Origin: Williamsia sp. 1138
GTDB lineage: Bacteria > Actinomycetota > Actinomycetes > Mycobacteriales > Mycobacteriaceae
NCBI RefSeq assembly: GCF_002095435.2
Contig: NZ_MJEJ02000035.1
Location: 62,001 to 126,000 of the forward strand
Direction of reading: 5' to 3'
Length of the DNA: 64,000 nt
The notes below the pieces were generated by a model that ran no database searches, had not been told where the DNA came from, and saw nothing but the letters and a program-made list of their open reading frames with translations. Shown here piece by piece: positions 43,991 through 51,899 of this stretch. Made by a program: the position numbers and the translations under genes. Position 1 is the stretch's first letter, and every line of letters starts with the position of its first letter.

Positions 43991-44542
43991 ATGCGGTCAC
44001 GCCAGAAGATCCTCGATGCCACTCTCGGCCTGATCGGGAGCGGCGGATTCGAGGCGGTGAACATCGCTGCGGTCGCGTCGGCCGCCGGGGTCTCCCGACA
44101 GACCGTCTACTCGATCTTCGGGTCGCGCGAGGATCTGGTGTCGCAGGCGGTCGCCGGAGTCGCCCTGGAGATCCTCTCCGCCATCCGATCTCGAATGGAA
44201 TCGATCGAGTCACCGGTCGAGTACATCGTCGAACTGATCGTCAGCGGTCGTGCACTCGTCCGTGACGATCAGCTCCTCGCCACGCTGTTGACGGCCGGTG
44301 AAGGCAACCCCGTGTTCGACACCGGGATGATGACCCGAGCCAGACCCATTGCGCACGAGCTCCTCTCGCCCTTGGCCGCACGCAATGCAGCCGTGCAGGC
44401 AAACCTCGACGACATCGTCGAGATCGCACTGCGCCTGGGGCTGTCCGTCGTCCTGTTCGACGACGAGTCGGTCCATTCCGATGACGATCTACGACAGTTC
44501 CTGACGCGCTGGCTCGGGCCTGCGCTGCCCTCATACCCGTGA
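43991..44542 (+). CDS. TetR-family transcriptional regulator
   Basis: This is a repressor of about 183 residues. It has the helix-turn-helix GGFEAVNIAAVASAAGVSRQTVYSIFGSREDLVSQAV and a helical ligand-binding domain. Starts at 43973 (GTG) and 43991 (ATG) are possible; the latter gives the shorter typical N-terminus MRSRQKILDATLGL. It precedes the cholesterol-oxidase gene in the same direction, and a palindrome lies in the gap, so it may control that gene. It is divergent from rsbQ. The inducer is unknown. Confidence 0.85.
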   Translation: MRSRQKILDATLGLIGSGGFEAVNIAAVASAAGVSRQTVYSIFGSREDLVSQAVAGVALEILSAIRSRMESIESPVEYIVELIVSGRALVRDDQLLATLLTAGEGNPVFDTGMMTRARPIAHELLSPLAARNAAVQANLDDIVEIALRLGLSVVLFDDESVHSDDDLRQFLTRWLGPALPSYP

Positions 44543-44586
44543 TCACCGTCGTGACACCGGACACAATCGAGGTCGCACAGTAATTC

Positions 44587-44616
44587 TTGACACTCTACGC
44601 TCCGAGTGTCTAGGTT
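44587..44616 (+). promoter_or_regulatory. Predicted promoter and operator for the cholesterol oxidase gene
   Basis: The inverted repeat GACACTC (44589-44595) and GAGTGTC (44604-44610) is spaced by 8 bases. It overlaps a TTGACA -35 hexamer (44587-44592) and a weaker -10, CTAGGT, about 17 bases later. A repressor bound here would block the polymerase. The upstream TetR protein is the natural candidate. Confidence 0.6.
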
Positions 44617-44763
44617 TGAGCACGCTGCGGGGGTCGGGATCACCAGGGTCTCCGGACGCAGTGGAGTACGACAGCCAATGGGGGTCATGTCATTTCTGCC
44701 ATCAAACGCCGCACCTTTCTGACCGGTGCGGCAGCCGCGGGTGTTGCGCTGGCCGGCTCTCGG

Positions 44764-46278
44764 GTGCTCGCGCAAGCGGCGCCGAATCCCTCCGCGATCC
44801 CGCTGACCCGCGAAGACCACCGTGCGGTGGTCATCGGGTCCGGCTTCGGTGGCGGGGTCGCGGCCCTGCGCCTGGCGCAGGCCGGTGTTCCGGTGACGGT
44901 GCTCGAGCGCGGAAAACGCTGGCCCACAGGCCCGAACGCCAACACCTTCCCCGACGCAACCTCCCCGGACAAGCGCATTCTCTGGCACAAGTCCGCCCCG
45001 CAGCTCTTCGGCAAACCCGCGGTGTTCGACCCGTACGTCGGGCTCCTCGAAGCCGTGGTCGGCGACAACATGACCACGTTGTGCGCAGCGGGGGTCGGGG
45101 GTGGGTCCCTGGTCTACCAGGGGATGACGCTGCAGCCCGTCGAAGCCGTGTTCAACACGCACTTCCCACAGGAGCTCGACTGGGCGCTGATGAACCGGGT
45201 CCACTACCCGCGTGTCGCCCAGATGCTGCAACTGCAGGTCGCTCCGGACGAACTGATCGCGAGCCCGAACTATCGGGCACCGAGAGTGTTCGCCGACAAT
45301 GTCCGGCGAGCCGGACTCCCGGTGTCGAAGATCCCGATGCCGATCGACTGGAACTTCGCCCTCGACGAGGTCGCCGGAAAGATGAAGCCGTCGTATTCGA
45401 ACGGATCCGGCGCACTCGGGGTCAACAACGGCGGTAAGCACTCGGTGGACGTCACCTACATCGCCGCAGCGGAGGCGACCGGACTCGCGACGGTACAGAC
45501 GCTGCACCAGGTCACCGACGTCGAGCGGGCCAAGGACGGCCGGTGGATCGTCCACGTCGAACGGACCGACACCTCCGGAAAGGTGCTCGAGAACAAGATC
45601 CTGACCACCAAGGCGCTGATCATGGCAGCGGGCAGCATGAACACCACCAAGCTGCTGATGCGTGCTGCCGCCAAAGGTCAGATCCCCGACATGCCCGACG
45701 ATCTGGGCGGCAACTGGGGCTCGAACGCCGACCGGATCTACGTCTGGACCAACCTCGAGACCGAGTTCGGGGCGCCGCAGGGTGGCCCGGTCGTCTACGG
45801 CAGCAAGAACTGGGACAACCCGGAATCGGCGTTCACCGTCATCCAGGCCTCCGTGCCACCGTTGTCGTTCGACGCCCGCAGCACGATGATGGTCGGTTAC
45901 GGGGTCAGCCGGGGGCGTGGCCGGTTCTACTACGACTCCGCGGGCGACGACGCTCGACTGCGCTGGCCGACAGACGCCGATTCGGCCGTCCAGAACGGGC
46001 ACATCGGACCCGCGGTACGCAAGATCGCCGGGCCGGCAGGCATTCTCACCGATACCAACCTGGCGTTCCCCTCCACCTGGCATCCCCTCGGTGGGGCGAG
46101 CATGGGATCGGTCTGCGACCTCGAGGGCCGGGTACACGGCCAACCCGGGCTCTATGTTCTCGACGGCGCCCTGATGCCGGGTAACTCCGCGGCCTGCAAC
46201 CCGTCGATGACCATCGCTGCGGTGGCCGAGCGAGCTCTCGACCAGATAGTCGTCCGCGACGTGGGTGTCGCGATATGA
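44764..46278 (+). CDS. Secreted-type cholesterol oxidase (GMC family)
   Basis: This FAD enzyme oxidises the 3-hydroxy group of cholesterol and isomerises the product. The dinucleotide motif is VIGSGFGGGVAALRLAQAG. The active-site His (WHPLGG) and Asn (ACNPSMTIAAVAE) lie in the order seen in Streptomyces ChoA. Within this ORF the start is GTG, 504 residues. In-frame upstream codons from 44701 encode a Tat signal, IKRRTFLTGAAAAGVALAG, but no ATG, GTG or TTG precedes it before a stop at 44617. An ATT at 44692, a frameshift or a sequence error is needed to attach it. As written the protein would lack its signal peptide. Confidence 0.82.
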   Translation: MLAQAAPNPSAIPLTREDHRAVVIGSGFGGGVAALRLAQAGVPVTVLERGKRWPTGPNANTFPDATSPDKRILWHKSAPQLFGKPAVFDPYVGLLEAVVGDNMTTLCAAGVGGGSLVYQGMTLQPVEAVFNTHFPQELDWALMNRVHYPRVAQMLQLQVAPDELIASPNYRAPRVFADNVRRAGLPVSKIPMPIDWNFALDEVAGKMKPSYSNGSGALGVNNGGKHSVDVTYIAAAEATGLATVQTLHQVTDVERAKDGRWIVHVERTDTSGKVLENKILTTKALIMAAGSMNTTKLLMRAAAKGQIPDMPDDLGGNWGSNADRIYVWTNLETEFGAPQGGPVVYGSKNWDNPESAFTVIQASVPPLSFDARSTMMVGYGVSRGRGRFYYDSAGDDARLRWPTDADSAVQNGHIGPAVRKIAGPAGILTDTNLAFPSTWHPLGGASMGSVCDLEGRVHGQPGLYVLDGALMPGNSAACNPSMTIAAVAERALDQIVVRDVGVAI

Positions 46279-46333
46279 CGGCCACGGGTGATCGACCGAC
46301 ATCTGCACACGCTGACCGCGAACAGGAAAGACC

Positions 46334-47674
46334 ATGACCAACGACGTCTCGAACTCCAACCGGCCGCCGCGTCGCCGGCGCGGCAGGGCAGGCATACTCG
46401 CCGTGTTGCTGTCGATCACGACCGCAGTCGGCCTGAACACCGCAGTCCCGCAAGCGACCGCGGCGCCGGTGACCGCGTTCTACCAACCACCCGCGGACGT
46501 CTCGAGCACACCCGGTTCGGTGGTTCGCACCGAACCCATGCCGCTGCTCGTGTCCGTCCCCGGACTCAACGGCCCGTGGCCGGGTTCGGCGAAGCGCGTG
46601 ATGTACACCTCGCAGCTGGAGACCGGGGATCCCACCGTGGTGACCGGAACCTTCATCGATTCGACCCAGCCGTGGCAGGGCGGTGGCGAACGGCCGACCG
46701 TCGTCATCGCACCCGGCACCATGGGCCAGGGCGACCACTGCGCGCCGTCCCTGGCGTTTTCCACCGGCCTACTCCTGAACCCCGATCAGCTGTCGCTGTC
46801 CGCGAATCAGGAAGCTCCGGCTGCGGCCAGGTGGAATGCCCTGGGAGCCAGGGTCTTCGTCACCGACTACATCGGGTTGGGCACCCCTGGCGTCCACACC
46901 TATGTCAACCGCATCGAAGAGGCACACGCGGTGCTCGACGCAGCTCGGGCCGCGAACGCGATCAGCGGCAGCGGACCCCAGACGCCGATCGCGTTCTGGG
47001 GCTACTCACAGGGTGGCGGTGCCACCGCCGCCGCAGCCGAACTCCAGCCGACCTACGCACCCGAGTTGAATCTCAAGGGGACCTGGTCGGGTGCGCCACC
47101 CGCTGATCTACTCGCCGTGCTGACCAAGATCGACGACGGAAACCTCATCGGCGGCGCGATCGGCTTCGCCATCAACGGCTTCGTCGCGCGGCATCCTGCC
47201 CTGGAAAAGCCCCTGCGCGAACGCACATCACCAGCGGGTCAGGTGATGCTCGATCAACTGAGCACCGAGTGCATCGGTGATGTGATCCTCAAGCACCCCT
47301 TCCTGCGGACGAGCTCGCTGACCAGAGACGGCCGATCATTGCTGGCGAATCTCGAGACCATCCCCGAGGCCGCACCCATATTCGAGCAGCAACGAATCGG
47401 AACCCTGACGCCGAGCACGCCCGTCTTGGTCACCGCCGGCATCAACGACGACACCATCCCTCACAACCAGGTGAAGGCGCTCGCCACGAATTGGTGCGAC
47501 GGCGGCGCCGACGTCACGTTCCGCACCAACGAACTACCCCCGATCGGGCCGGGACTGGTCATTCCCAACCATTTCGGGCCCGAGGTCATCGACGGCATCG
47601 TCACCAACGGGGTGATCGATTACCTGATGGACCGTTTCGCCGACAAACCGGTCAACGGCTGCACGTTCAGCTGA
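46334..47674 (+). CDS. Secretory lipase, LIP family
   Basis: This 446-residue secreted alpha/beta hydrolase resembles the actinobacterial secretory lipases (LIP, PF03583 type). The signal peptide is MTNDVSNSNRPPRRRRGRAGILAVLL... with cleavage near QATAAPVTA. The nucleophile Ser is in FWGYSQGGGA, an Asp in GINDDTIPHNQ and a His in PNHFGPEVIDG. It follows the cholesterol oxidase gene by 55 bases on the same strand, so ester hydrolysis and sterol oxidation may cooperate (inference). Its 3' end overlaps the convergent membrane-protein gene by eight bases. Confidence 0.86.
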   Translation: MTNDVSNSNRPPRRRRGRAGILAVLLSITTAVGLNTAVPQATAAPVTAFYQPPADVSSTPGSVVRTEPMPLLVSVPGLNGPWPGSAKRVMYTSQLETGDPTVVTGTFIDSTQPWQGGGERPTVVIAPGTMGQGDHCAPSLAFSTGLLLNPDQLSLSANQEAPAAARWNALGARVFVTDYIGLGTPGVHTYVNRIEEAHAVLDAARAANAISGSGPQTPIAFWGYSQGGGATAAAAELQPTYAPELNLKGTWSGAPPADLLAVLTKIDDGNLIGGAIGFAINGFVARHPALEKPLRERTSPAGQVMLDQLSTECIGDVILKHPFLRTSSLTRDGRSLLANLETIPEAAPIFEQQRIGTLTPSTPVLVTAGINDDTIPHNQVKALATNWCDGGADVTFRTNELPPIGPGLVIPNHFGPEVIDGIVTNGVIDYLMDRFADKPVNGCTFS

Positions 47675-48107
47675 GCCGGCACCCTGACAGCAACGCGTGG
47701 ACCGAGCCGGCAACCCCGAGTGCGGCATAGGTGCCGGTGATCGCCACCAGGAGTGCGGCCGCTCGGCGCCGCGGTGCGTCGTCGATACTCCGCAACGCGG
47801 TCAGGCCACTGATCGTGTCGAGGGAATCGACCAGCATCCCGAGCCGCTGCCACCGGACTCTCGCCGCCGAATCTCCCGTGAGGTAGCCGAGTCCGATGGC
47901 CGATGCCCGGGCACCGAATACCCGCGTCAGGTAGTCGACCTCCGGCGACTGTGATTCGGGGACTCCAGCGGCCCGAAGGGTCGCTCCCGGCGACACCAGC
48001 GCGGCAACGCCCCAGGCGATACGTCCGGCGGCCGCGACGGCAAATGCGTGGCGCAGGATCGCCGGCTGGTCGGGAACTGTTGTGGTCTCGTGCGCTCGTC
48101 CGTCCAT
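47667..48107 (-). CDS. DUF4267-like small membrane protein
   Basis: This protein of about 146 residues has four hydrophobic segments (roughly 20-36, 60-76, 85-102 and 118-138) around polar loops such as SQSPEVDYLTRVFGARASAIGLGYL. It matches small actinobacterial membrane proteins of the DUF4267 kind (recalled, not searched). The ATG at 48107 (MDGRAHETTT) was chosen over an upstream ATG. The function is unknown. Confidence 0.62.
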   Translation of the reverse strand: MDGRAHETTTVPDQPAILRHAFAVAAAGRIAWGVAALVSPGATLRAAGVPESQSPEVDYLTRVFGARASAIGLGYLTGDSAARVRWQRLGMLVDSLDTISGLTALRSIDDAPRRRAAALLVAITGTYAALGVAGSVHALLSGCRLS

Positions 48108-48165
48108 GGGACAAGGCTGCACCGTCCGGCCCGGGTCCGGCGATTACCCGGCGGGTAAAGCTTTC

Positions 48166-48513
48166 TCAGAGGGACGGATTCAGCGTCACCTTCACCGAGA
48201 CCTCACCTTTGTCGTTGCGGCGGCTCACCCCGTGCCCGGGTCGATCGACGCCGTCGAGCTCGATCGAGATCGGCGCGCCGGCGCCGGAGAAGTTGCGCCA
48301 CCAGGTCTTCTTGTCGGGCATCGCGACCCCGATGATCACGTCGTCGCCGGAACGTTTGTATGCGACCGGGATGGAGAAGGTCTTGCCCGACTTCCGACCG
48401 GTGTAGGTGATGGTGGTGATCGCCTTACCGATGATCTTGTCGAGCACGGGAATACGGGCGACGACCCTGAATCCCGTGTTCACCACTGCTGCGATCTTCT
48501 GAAACGTGCTCAT
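48166..48513 (-). CDS. DUF385/deazaflavin-dependent nitroreductase-family protein
   Basis: This 115-residue protein has a split beta-barrel fold typical of F420-dependent nitroreductases (DUF385), with ITYTGRKSGKTFSIPVAYKRSGDDVIIGV and WWRNFSG. Family members bind F420 or related cofactors and reduce quinones or nitro compounds; some are shorter and of unknown activity. GGGGGG lies just before the ATG at 48513. It is downstream of a zinc-finger gene on the same strand. Confidence 0.83.
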   Translation of the reverse strand: MSTFQKIAAVVNTGFRVVARIPVLDKIIGKAITTITYTGRKSGKTFSIPVAYKRSGDDVIIGVAMPDKKTWWRNFSGAGAPISIELDGVDRPGHGVSRRNDKGEVSVKVTLNPSL

Positions 48514-48568
48514 GATCCCCCCGTCTTCACGAATGGTCGTCGCGGCGCGCCGCCGCAGTCTCCGGTCG

Positions 48569-48943
48569 TCAGCGTATCCCCCAGCGCCGCGACGAGTCCG
48601 CAGCCGAAGCGCAGGTGATGCACAGCCGCGCTGCGGGAAGTGCCTCGAGCCGGGCCTCGGCGATCGCGGATCCACACTGTTCACAGATGCCGTAGGTGCC
48701 GTCGTCGACCCGGAGCAGGGCAGCGTCGATGTCGAGGACCAGCGCCTTCGATCTCTCGATCTGCGCGACGAGCTGGCCGCGCTCGAAGGCCAAGGTCGAT
48801 CCTTCCGGATCGTGTTCGTCGTCGGAGCTCTCGCCGGCTCCGGCCTCCACCACCGACCGCAGGCGAACCGACATCGTCTCGATCAACTCCGCGGCCTCGG
48901 CGCGTTCGGTCGCGAGGGCTTCGCGGGCGACATCGGGGTCCAT
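48569..48943 (-). CDS. DksA/TraR-type zinc-finger protein
   Basis: This 124-residue protein has an N-terminal coiled coil (about 1-75, MDPDVAREALATERAEAAELIETMSVRL and ERGQLVAQIERSKALVLDIDAAL). The C-terminal C4 zinc finger is YGICEQCG..LPAARLCITCA. Proteins of this type modulate RNA polymerase through the secondary channel or bind other partners. The start at 48943 is the first plausible ATG. It precedes the DUF385 gene. Confidence 0.85.
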   Translation of the reverse strand: MDPDVAREALATERAEAAELIETMSVRLRSVVEAGAGESSDDEHDPEGSTLAFERGQLVAQIERSKALVLDIDAALLRVDDGTYGICEQCGSAIAEARLEALPAARLCITCASAADSSRRWGIR

Positions 48944-49099
48944 GGCGCGATGATACGGACGTCCAGGGACAACACGGGCGCGCGCCGCACAATACTGCGG
49001 GTCTAACGGCCCGATCTTTGTACGATGTGTCGACATCAACCGGGGCGGCAGTACGCGTCCTCGCCACAGCAGCACTCGGACGACAAGGACCACCAGATC

Positions 49100-49669
49100 G
49101 TGAGAGAACCCGGGTTTTTCACGTCGCTGACCCGCCGCGACGGTGGCCGCAGGTTGCCGCCTGCCCGTGCCGCGCGCCGGATATCGGCGTTTGCCTACGG
49201 CAACATCCTCGTGCTGTCGGTCGTGGTGGTCTCCGAGTCGCACGCGGTCGAGAACAGGCAGGCGGCCTGGCTGGTGCTGGGCACCACGGTGTCGACGTTC
49301 TTTGCGCACGTGTTCGCCGAATGGTTGTCCCACGGCATCACGGCCCGACGACCGGGCGAGACGGACGGCCCGGAGCCGTCGAAGATGGACGTCGCTGCGG
49401 CACTGCGCGATGCGTTCCCGATCATCACCTCGGGGACGCTACCGTTCATCATCTTGGTGGTCGGGTCGTTCGAGGTGATCGAGTTGTTCGACCCGCCCGG
49501 CGCCCAGCTGTGCGCAGCAGCCATCATCATCGTCCGGATCGGATTTCTCGGACTCGTTGTCGAGCGCTTGCAATCGAGCAAAGTATCTTGGCGCACAATC
49601 GCATCCGGGGTCGGGGTGGCGGCGGTGGCCACGATCATCACCCTCGTCAAGGTGTACCTCACCCACTGA
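49100..49669 (+). CDS. Membrane protein of unknown function
   Basis: This 189-residue protein has four or five hydrophobic segments (about 32-48, 57-78, 113-130, 137-156 and 166-186). The GTG at 49100 has AAGGA 11 bases upstream. Conserved-looking features are HAVENRQAAWLVLGTTVSTFFAHVFAEWLSHGI and ITSGTLPFIILVVG. No transporter or enzyme motif is recognised. It is convergent with the FGE gene. Confidence 0.7.
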   Translation: MREPGFFTSLTRRDGGRRLPPARAARRISAFAYGNILVLSVVVVSESHAVENRQAAWLVLGTTVSTFFAHVFAEWLSHGITARRPGETDGPEPSKMDVAAALRDAFPIITSGTLPFIILVVGSFEVIELFDPPGAQLCAAAIIIVRIGFLGLVVERLQSSKVSWRTIASGVGVAAVATIITLVKVYLTH

Positions 49670-49695
49670 CGTGGGCCCCCCGGCTCGGACGGGGG

Positions 49696-50646
49696 TCAGA
49701 CGTCGGCAGCAACCCGGAATCCGACGTTGCCCGAAGAGCTGTCGGGCGCGCTGCCGATCCGCGCCGACACCCGATACCGGCGGCAGTACGACGCGTGACA
49801 CAGGTAAGAACCGCCGCGTTGAACACGTTCCGATCCGGTGCTCGGCCCAGTCGGACTCACCGCGGGTGAATGCGCGTAGTACGCGGGGTCGCGCCAGTCG
49901 GAGCACCACTCCCACACGTTGCCCGTCATGTTGTGCAGCCCGTACCCGTTCGGCTCGTACGCGTCGACCGGAGCGGTGCCGACAAACCCGTCCGCCGCGG
50001 TGTTCTCGCCCGGGAACACGCCTTGGAAGACGTTCATCCGGTGCATCCCTGCGGGTTCGAGCTCATCACCCCACGGAAACGGCATGCCCGCCAATCCGCC
50101 CCGCGCGCCCGCCTCCCACTCGGCCTCGGTCGCCAACCGGGTACCCGACCAGGCACAGAACGCGCGGGCATCGTTCCACGAGACATGCACCACCGGGTGA
50201 TCCGGCCGGTCGTCGATGTCGGACTGAGGACCTTCTGGATGGTTCCAATCCGCACCGAACACCTGCCGCCACCACGGGGTGCCCTCGACCCCGCGGGTGG
50301 GCGGGAAGTCAGCGGGCAGGAAGCCGTCGAACACGAACGACCACTCGTACTTCTCGGCGTCGGTACGCCATCCGGTCGCGGCGACGAACTCGGCGAAGCG
50401 AGCATTGGTCACCGCGTACCGGTCGAGCCGGAACGCCGACAGCGACACCTCATGCACCGGCCCCTCCCCGTCCGCGGGGTAAGCCCACTGCGAGTCGTCG
50501 CCCATCCGGAACGTCTGAGCCGGCACGGTGATCAGCGATTCGGACGCCGTCGGGTTCGCGCGAGAGTGCACAGCAGCGGCGGTTTCGTTCTCTGCTGGAG
50601 CATTCTCGGCCGGGCCGCCGCTCGGCGAACAGCAACCATCTGTCAT
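49696..50646 (-). CDS. Formylglycine-generating enzyme (SUMF1 family)
   Basis: This 316-residue protein converts a cysteine in type I sulfatases to formylglycine. The FGE-sulfatase domain has HPVVHVSWNDARAFCAWSGTRLATEAEWEAGARGG, GNVWEWCSDW and the redox/copper pair Cys283 and Cys288 in GGSYLCHASYCRRYRVSAR. MTDGCCSPSGGP is a typical N-terminus. No sulfatase gene is nearby, so its client is elsewhere. It starts 86 bases from the divergent hydrolase gene. Confidence 0.92.
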   Translation of the reverse strand: MTDGCCSPSGGPAENAPAENETAAAVHSRANPTASESLITVPAQTFRMGDDSQWAYPADGEGPVHEVSLSAFRLDRYAVTNARFAEFVAATGWRTDAEKYEWSFVFDGFLPADFPPTRGVEGTPWWRQVFGADWNHPEGPQSDIDDRPDHPVVHVSWNDARAFCAWSGTRLATEAEWEAGARGGLAGMPFPWGDELEPAGMHRMNVFQGVFPGENTAADGFVGTAPVDAYEPNGYGLHNMTGNVWEWCSDWRDPAYYAHSPAVSPTGPSTGSERVQRGGSYLCHASYCRRYRVSARIGSAPDSSSGNVGFRVAADV

Positions 50647-50732
50647 GGGGCCACTGTATTGGCAGCGGCCAGAGCGGACGCCCGGCCTTCGGCCGGATAC
50701 GCCCACCGCCCGCGCGCCTAGACTGGAGCGCA

Positions 50733-51899
50733 ATGGCTTACGACCTCCGCCCCGCTCCGCGGACGGTCACCGACTGGGACGATGACCGCCGCAAAGAGCG
50801 GCTGCGTGAGACCCGATCGGGCGGAGGCAGAACACCTCGCCGCTCCGTTGTGCAGCTCGGTGTCGCGCTACTGGCCGTGGTCATCGTGTGCACCCAGTAT
50901 TGGGTGTACGACGTCGCACCCGAGCGCGCCCGGCTGGCGTCGACGCACCCGCAGGTACACCACATCTACGACGCGCAGGACCCGCTCGACCAGGACACCG
51001 CAGTCGTCGACCTCGTCGGCCTCGGCAATCTCGACGCGAGCGCCACGGCCATGGCACTGCCCTCGTTCACCAGGATCGGTCAGGTCTGGGCGGTGCAGTA
51101 CGACAACTCCGGTCTCGACACCGCGGTGATCAGCAGGATCATCGCCCAGCATGCCCTGCGTGAAGGAGTCGACCGGATCGTGCTGGCCGGCCACAGTATG
51201 GGCGGGATCATCGCACTCGAAGTCGCCGAGCACATCGCCGAGGACACCGACCTCGAGTTGAAGGCCGTCATCCTCGACTGCACACCGATCAATCTGCACG
51301 CCGTCCGCGCGCAGAGCCGAGACGCCGGGGAGGACATGCTGCGCTGGATGGGCTGGCTACCCGGTGCCCGGGAGAGTCGATCGCTGCGACTGCTGGTCGA
51401 GACCGTGGCACGCAAGGATCGCTACCTGTTCCCGTCGTCCGGCCACAATCGGTTCGTCGACCTGGGCGAACTCACCCACGTCGTCGACGAGGTGATGCAC
51501 AAGAAGATCTTGTCGAAGAACACCGCCAGCAACGGTCTGATCGAGTCGCAGTTCCGTGCCATCGTCGCCTCCGGCGCTCAAGACGACCTGGAGACCCTGA
51601 CCTCCGGCGACAACAGCCCGGCGTTCGTCTTCCTCCGGCCGACCTTCGGCGACGCTGATCCCGTGGTCGACGTCGACTACAGCCAGCGGGCACTGTTCGA
51701 GCACACCGGCGGCCCCGACGGGCGGCTGCTGGTCGTTCGCATGCCGGGCACCGGGCACGCCAATCCGGGGCAGCAACCTGTGCTCTACAACCGGGCGATC
51801 GAGGACGCGATCGATCCGTTCCTGACAGAGCTCGAACTGCGCGACGGTGATTCGGCCGTTGCCGACGCTGCTGCCGGACGCGACCGCGGAGCTCCCTAG
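50733..51899 (+). CDS. Membrane-anchored alpha/beta hydrolase
   Basis: This 388-residue protein has one N-terminal membrane helix (about 40-58, VVQLGVALLAVVIVCTQYW) and an extracytoplasmic alpha/beta-hydrolase domain. The nucleophile is in LAGHSMGGIIAL, and GTGHANPGQQPVLYNRAI carries the likely His. Substrate and partners are unknown. The final TAG (51897-51899) is shared with the convergent choline-oxidase stop through a CTAG palindrome. Confidence 0.78.
   Translation: MAYDLRPAPRTVTDWDDDRRKERLRETRSGGGRTPRRSVVQLGVALLAVVIVCTQYWVYDVAPERARLASTHPQVHHIYDAQDPLDQDTAVVDLVGLGNLDASATAMALPSFTRIGQVWAVQYDNSGLDTAVISRIIAQHALREGVDRIVLAGHSMGGIIALEVAEHIAEDTDLELKAVILDCTPINLHAVRAQSRDAGEDMLRWMGWLPGARESRSLRLLVETVARKDRYLFPSSGHNRFVDLGELTHVVDEVMHKKILSKNTASNGLIESQFRAIVASGAQDDLETLTSGDNSPAFVFLRPTFGDADPVVDVDYSQRALFEHTGGPDGRLLVVRMPGTGHANPGQQPVLYNRAIEDAIDPFLTELELRDGDSAVADAAAGRDRGAP

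Noticed and set aside
49696-50646. A sulfatase/FGE operon.
   Set aside because: The FGE is clear, but none of the neighbours has the sulfatase C/S-x-P-x-R signature.
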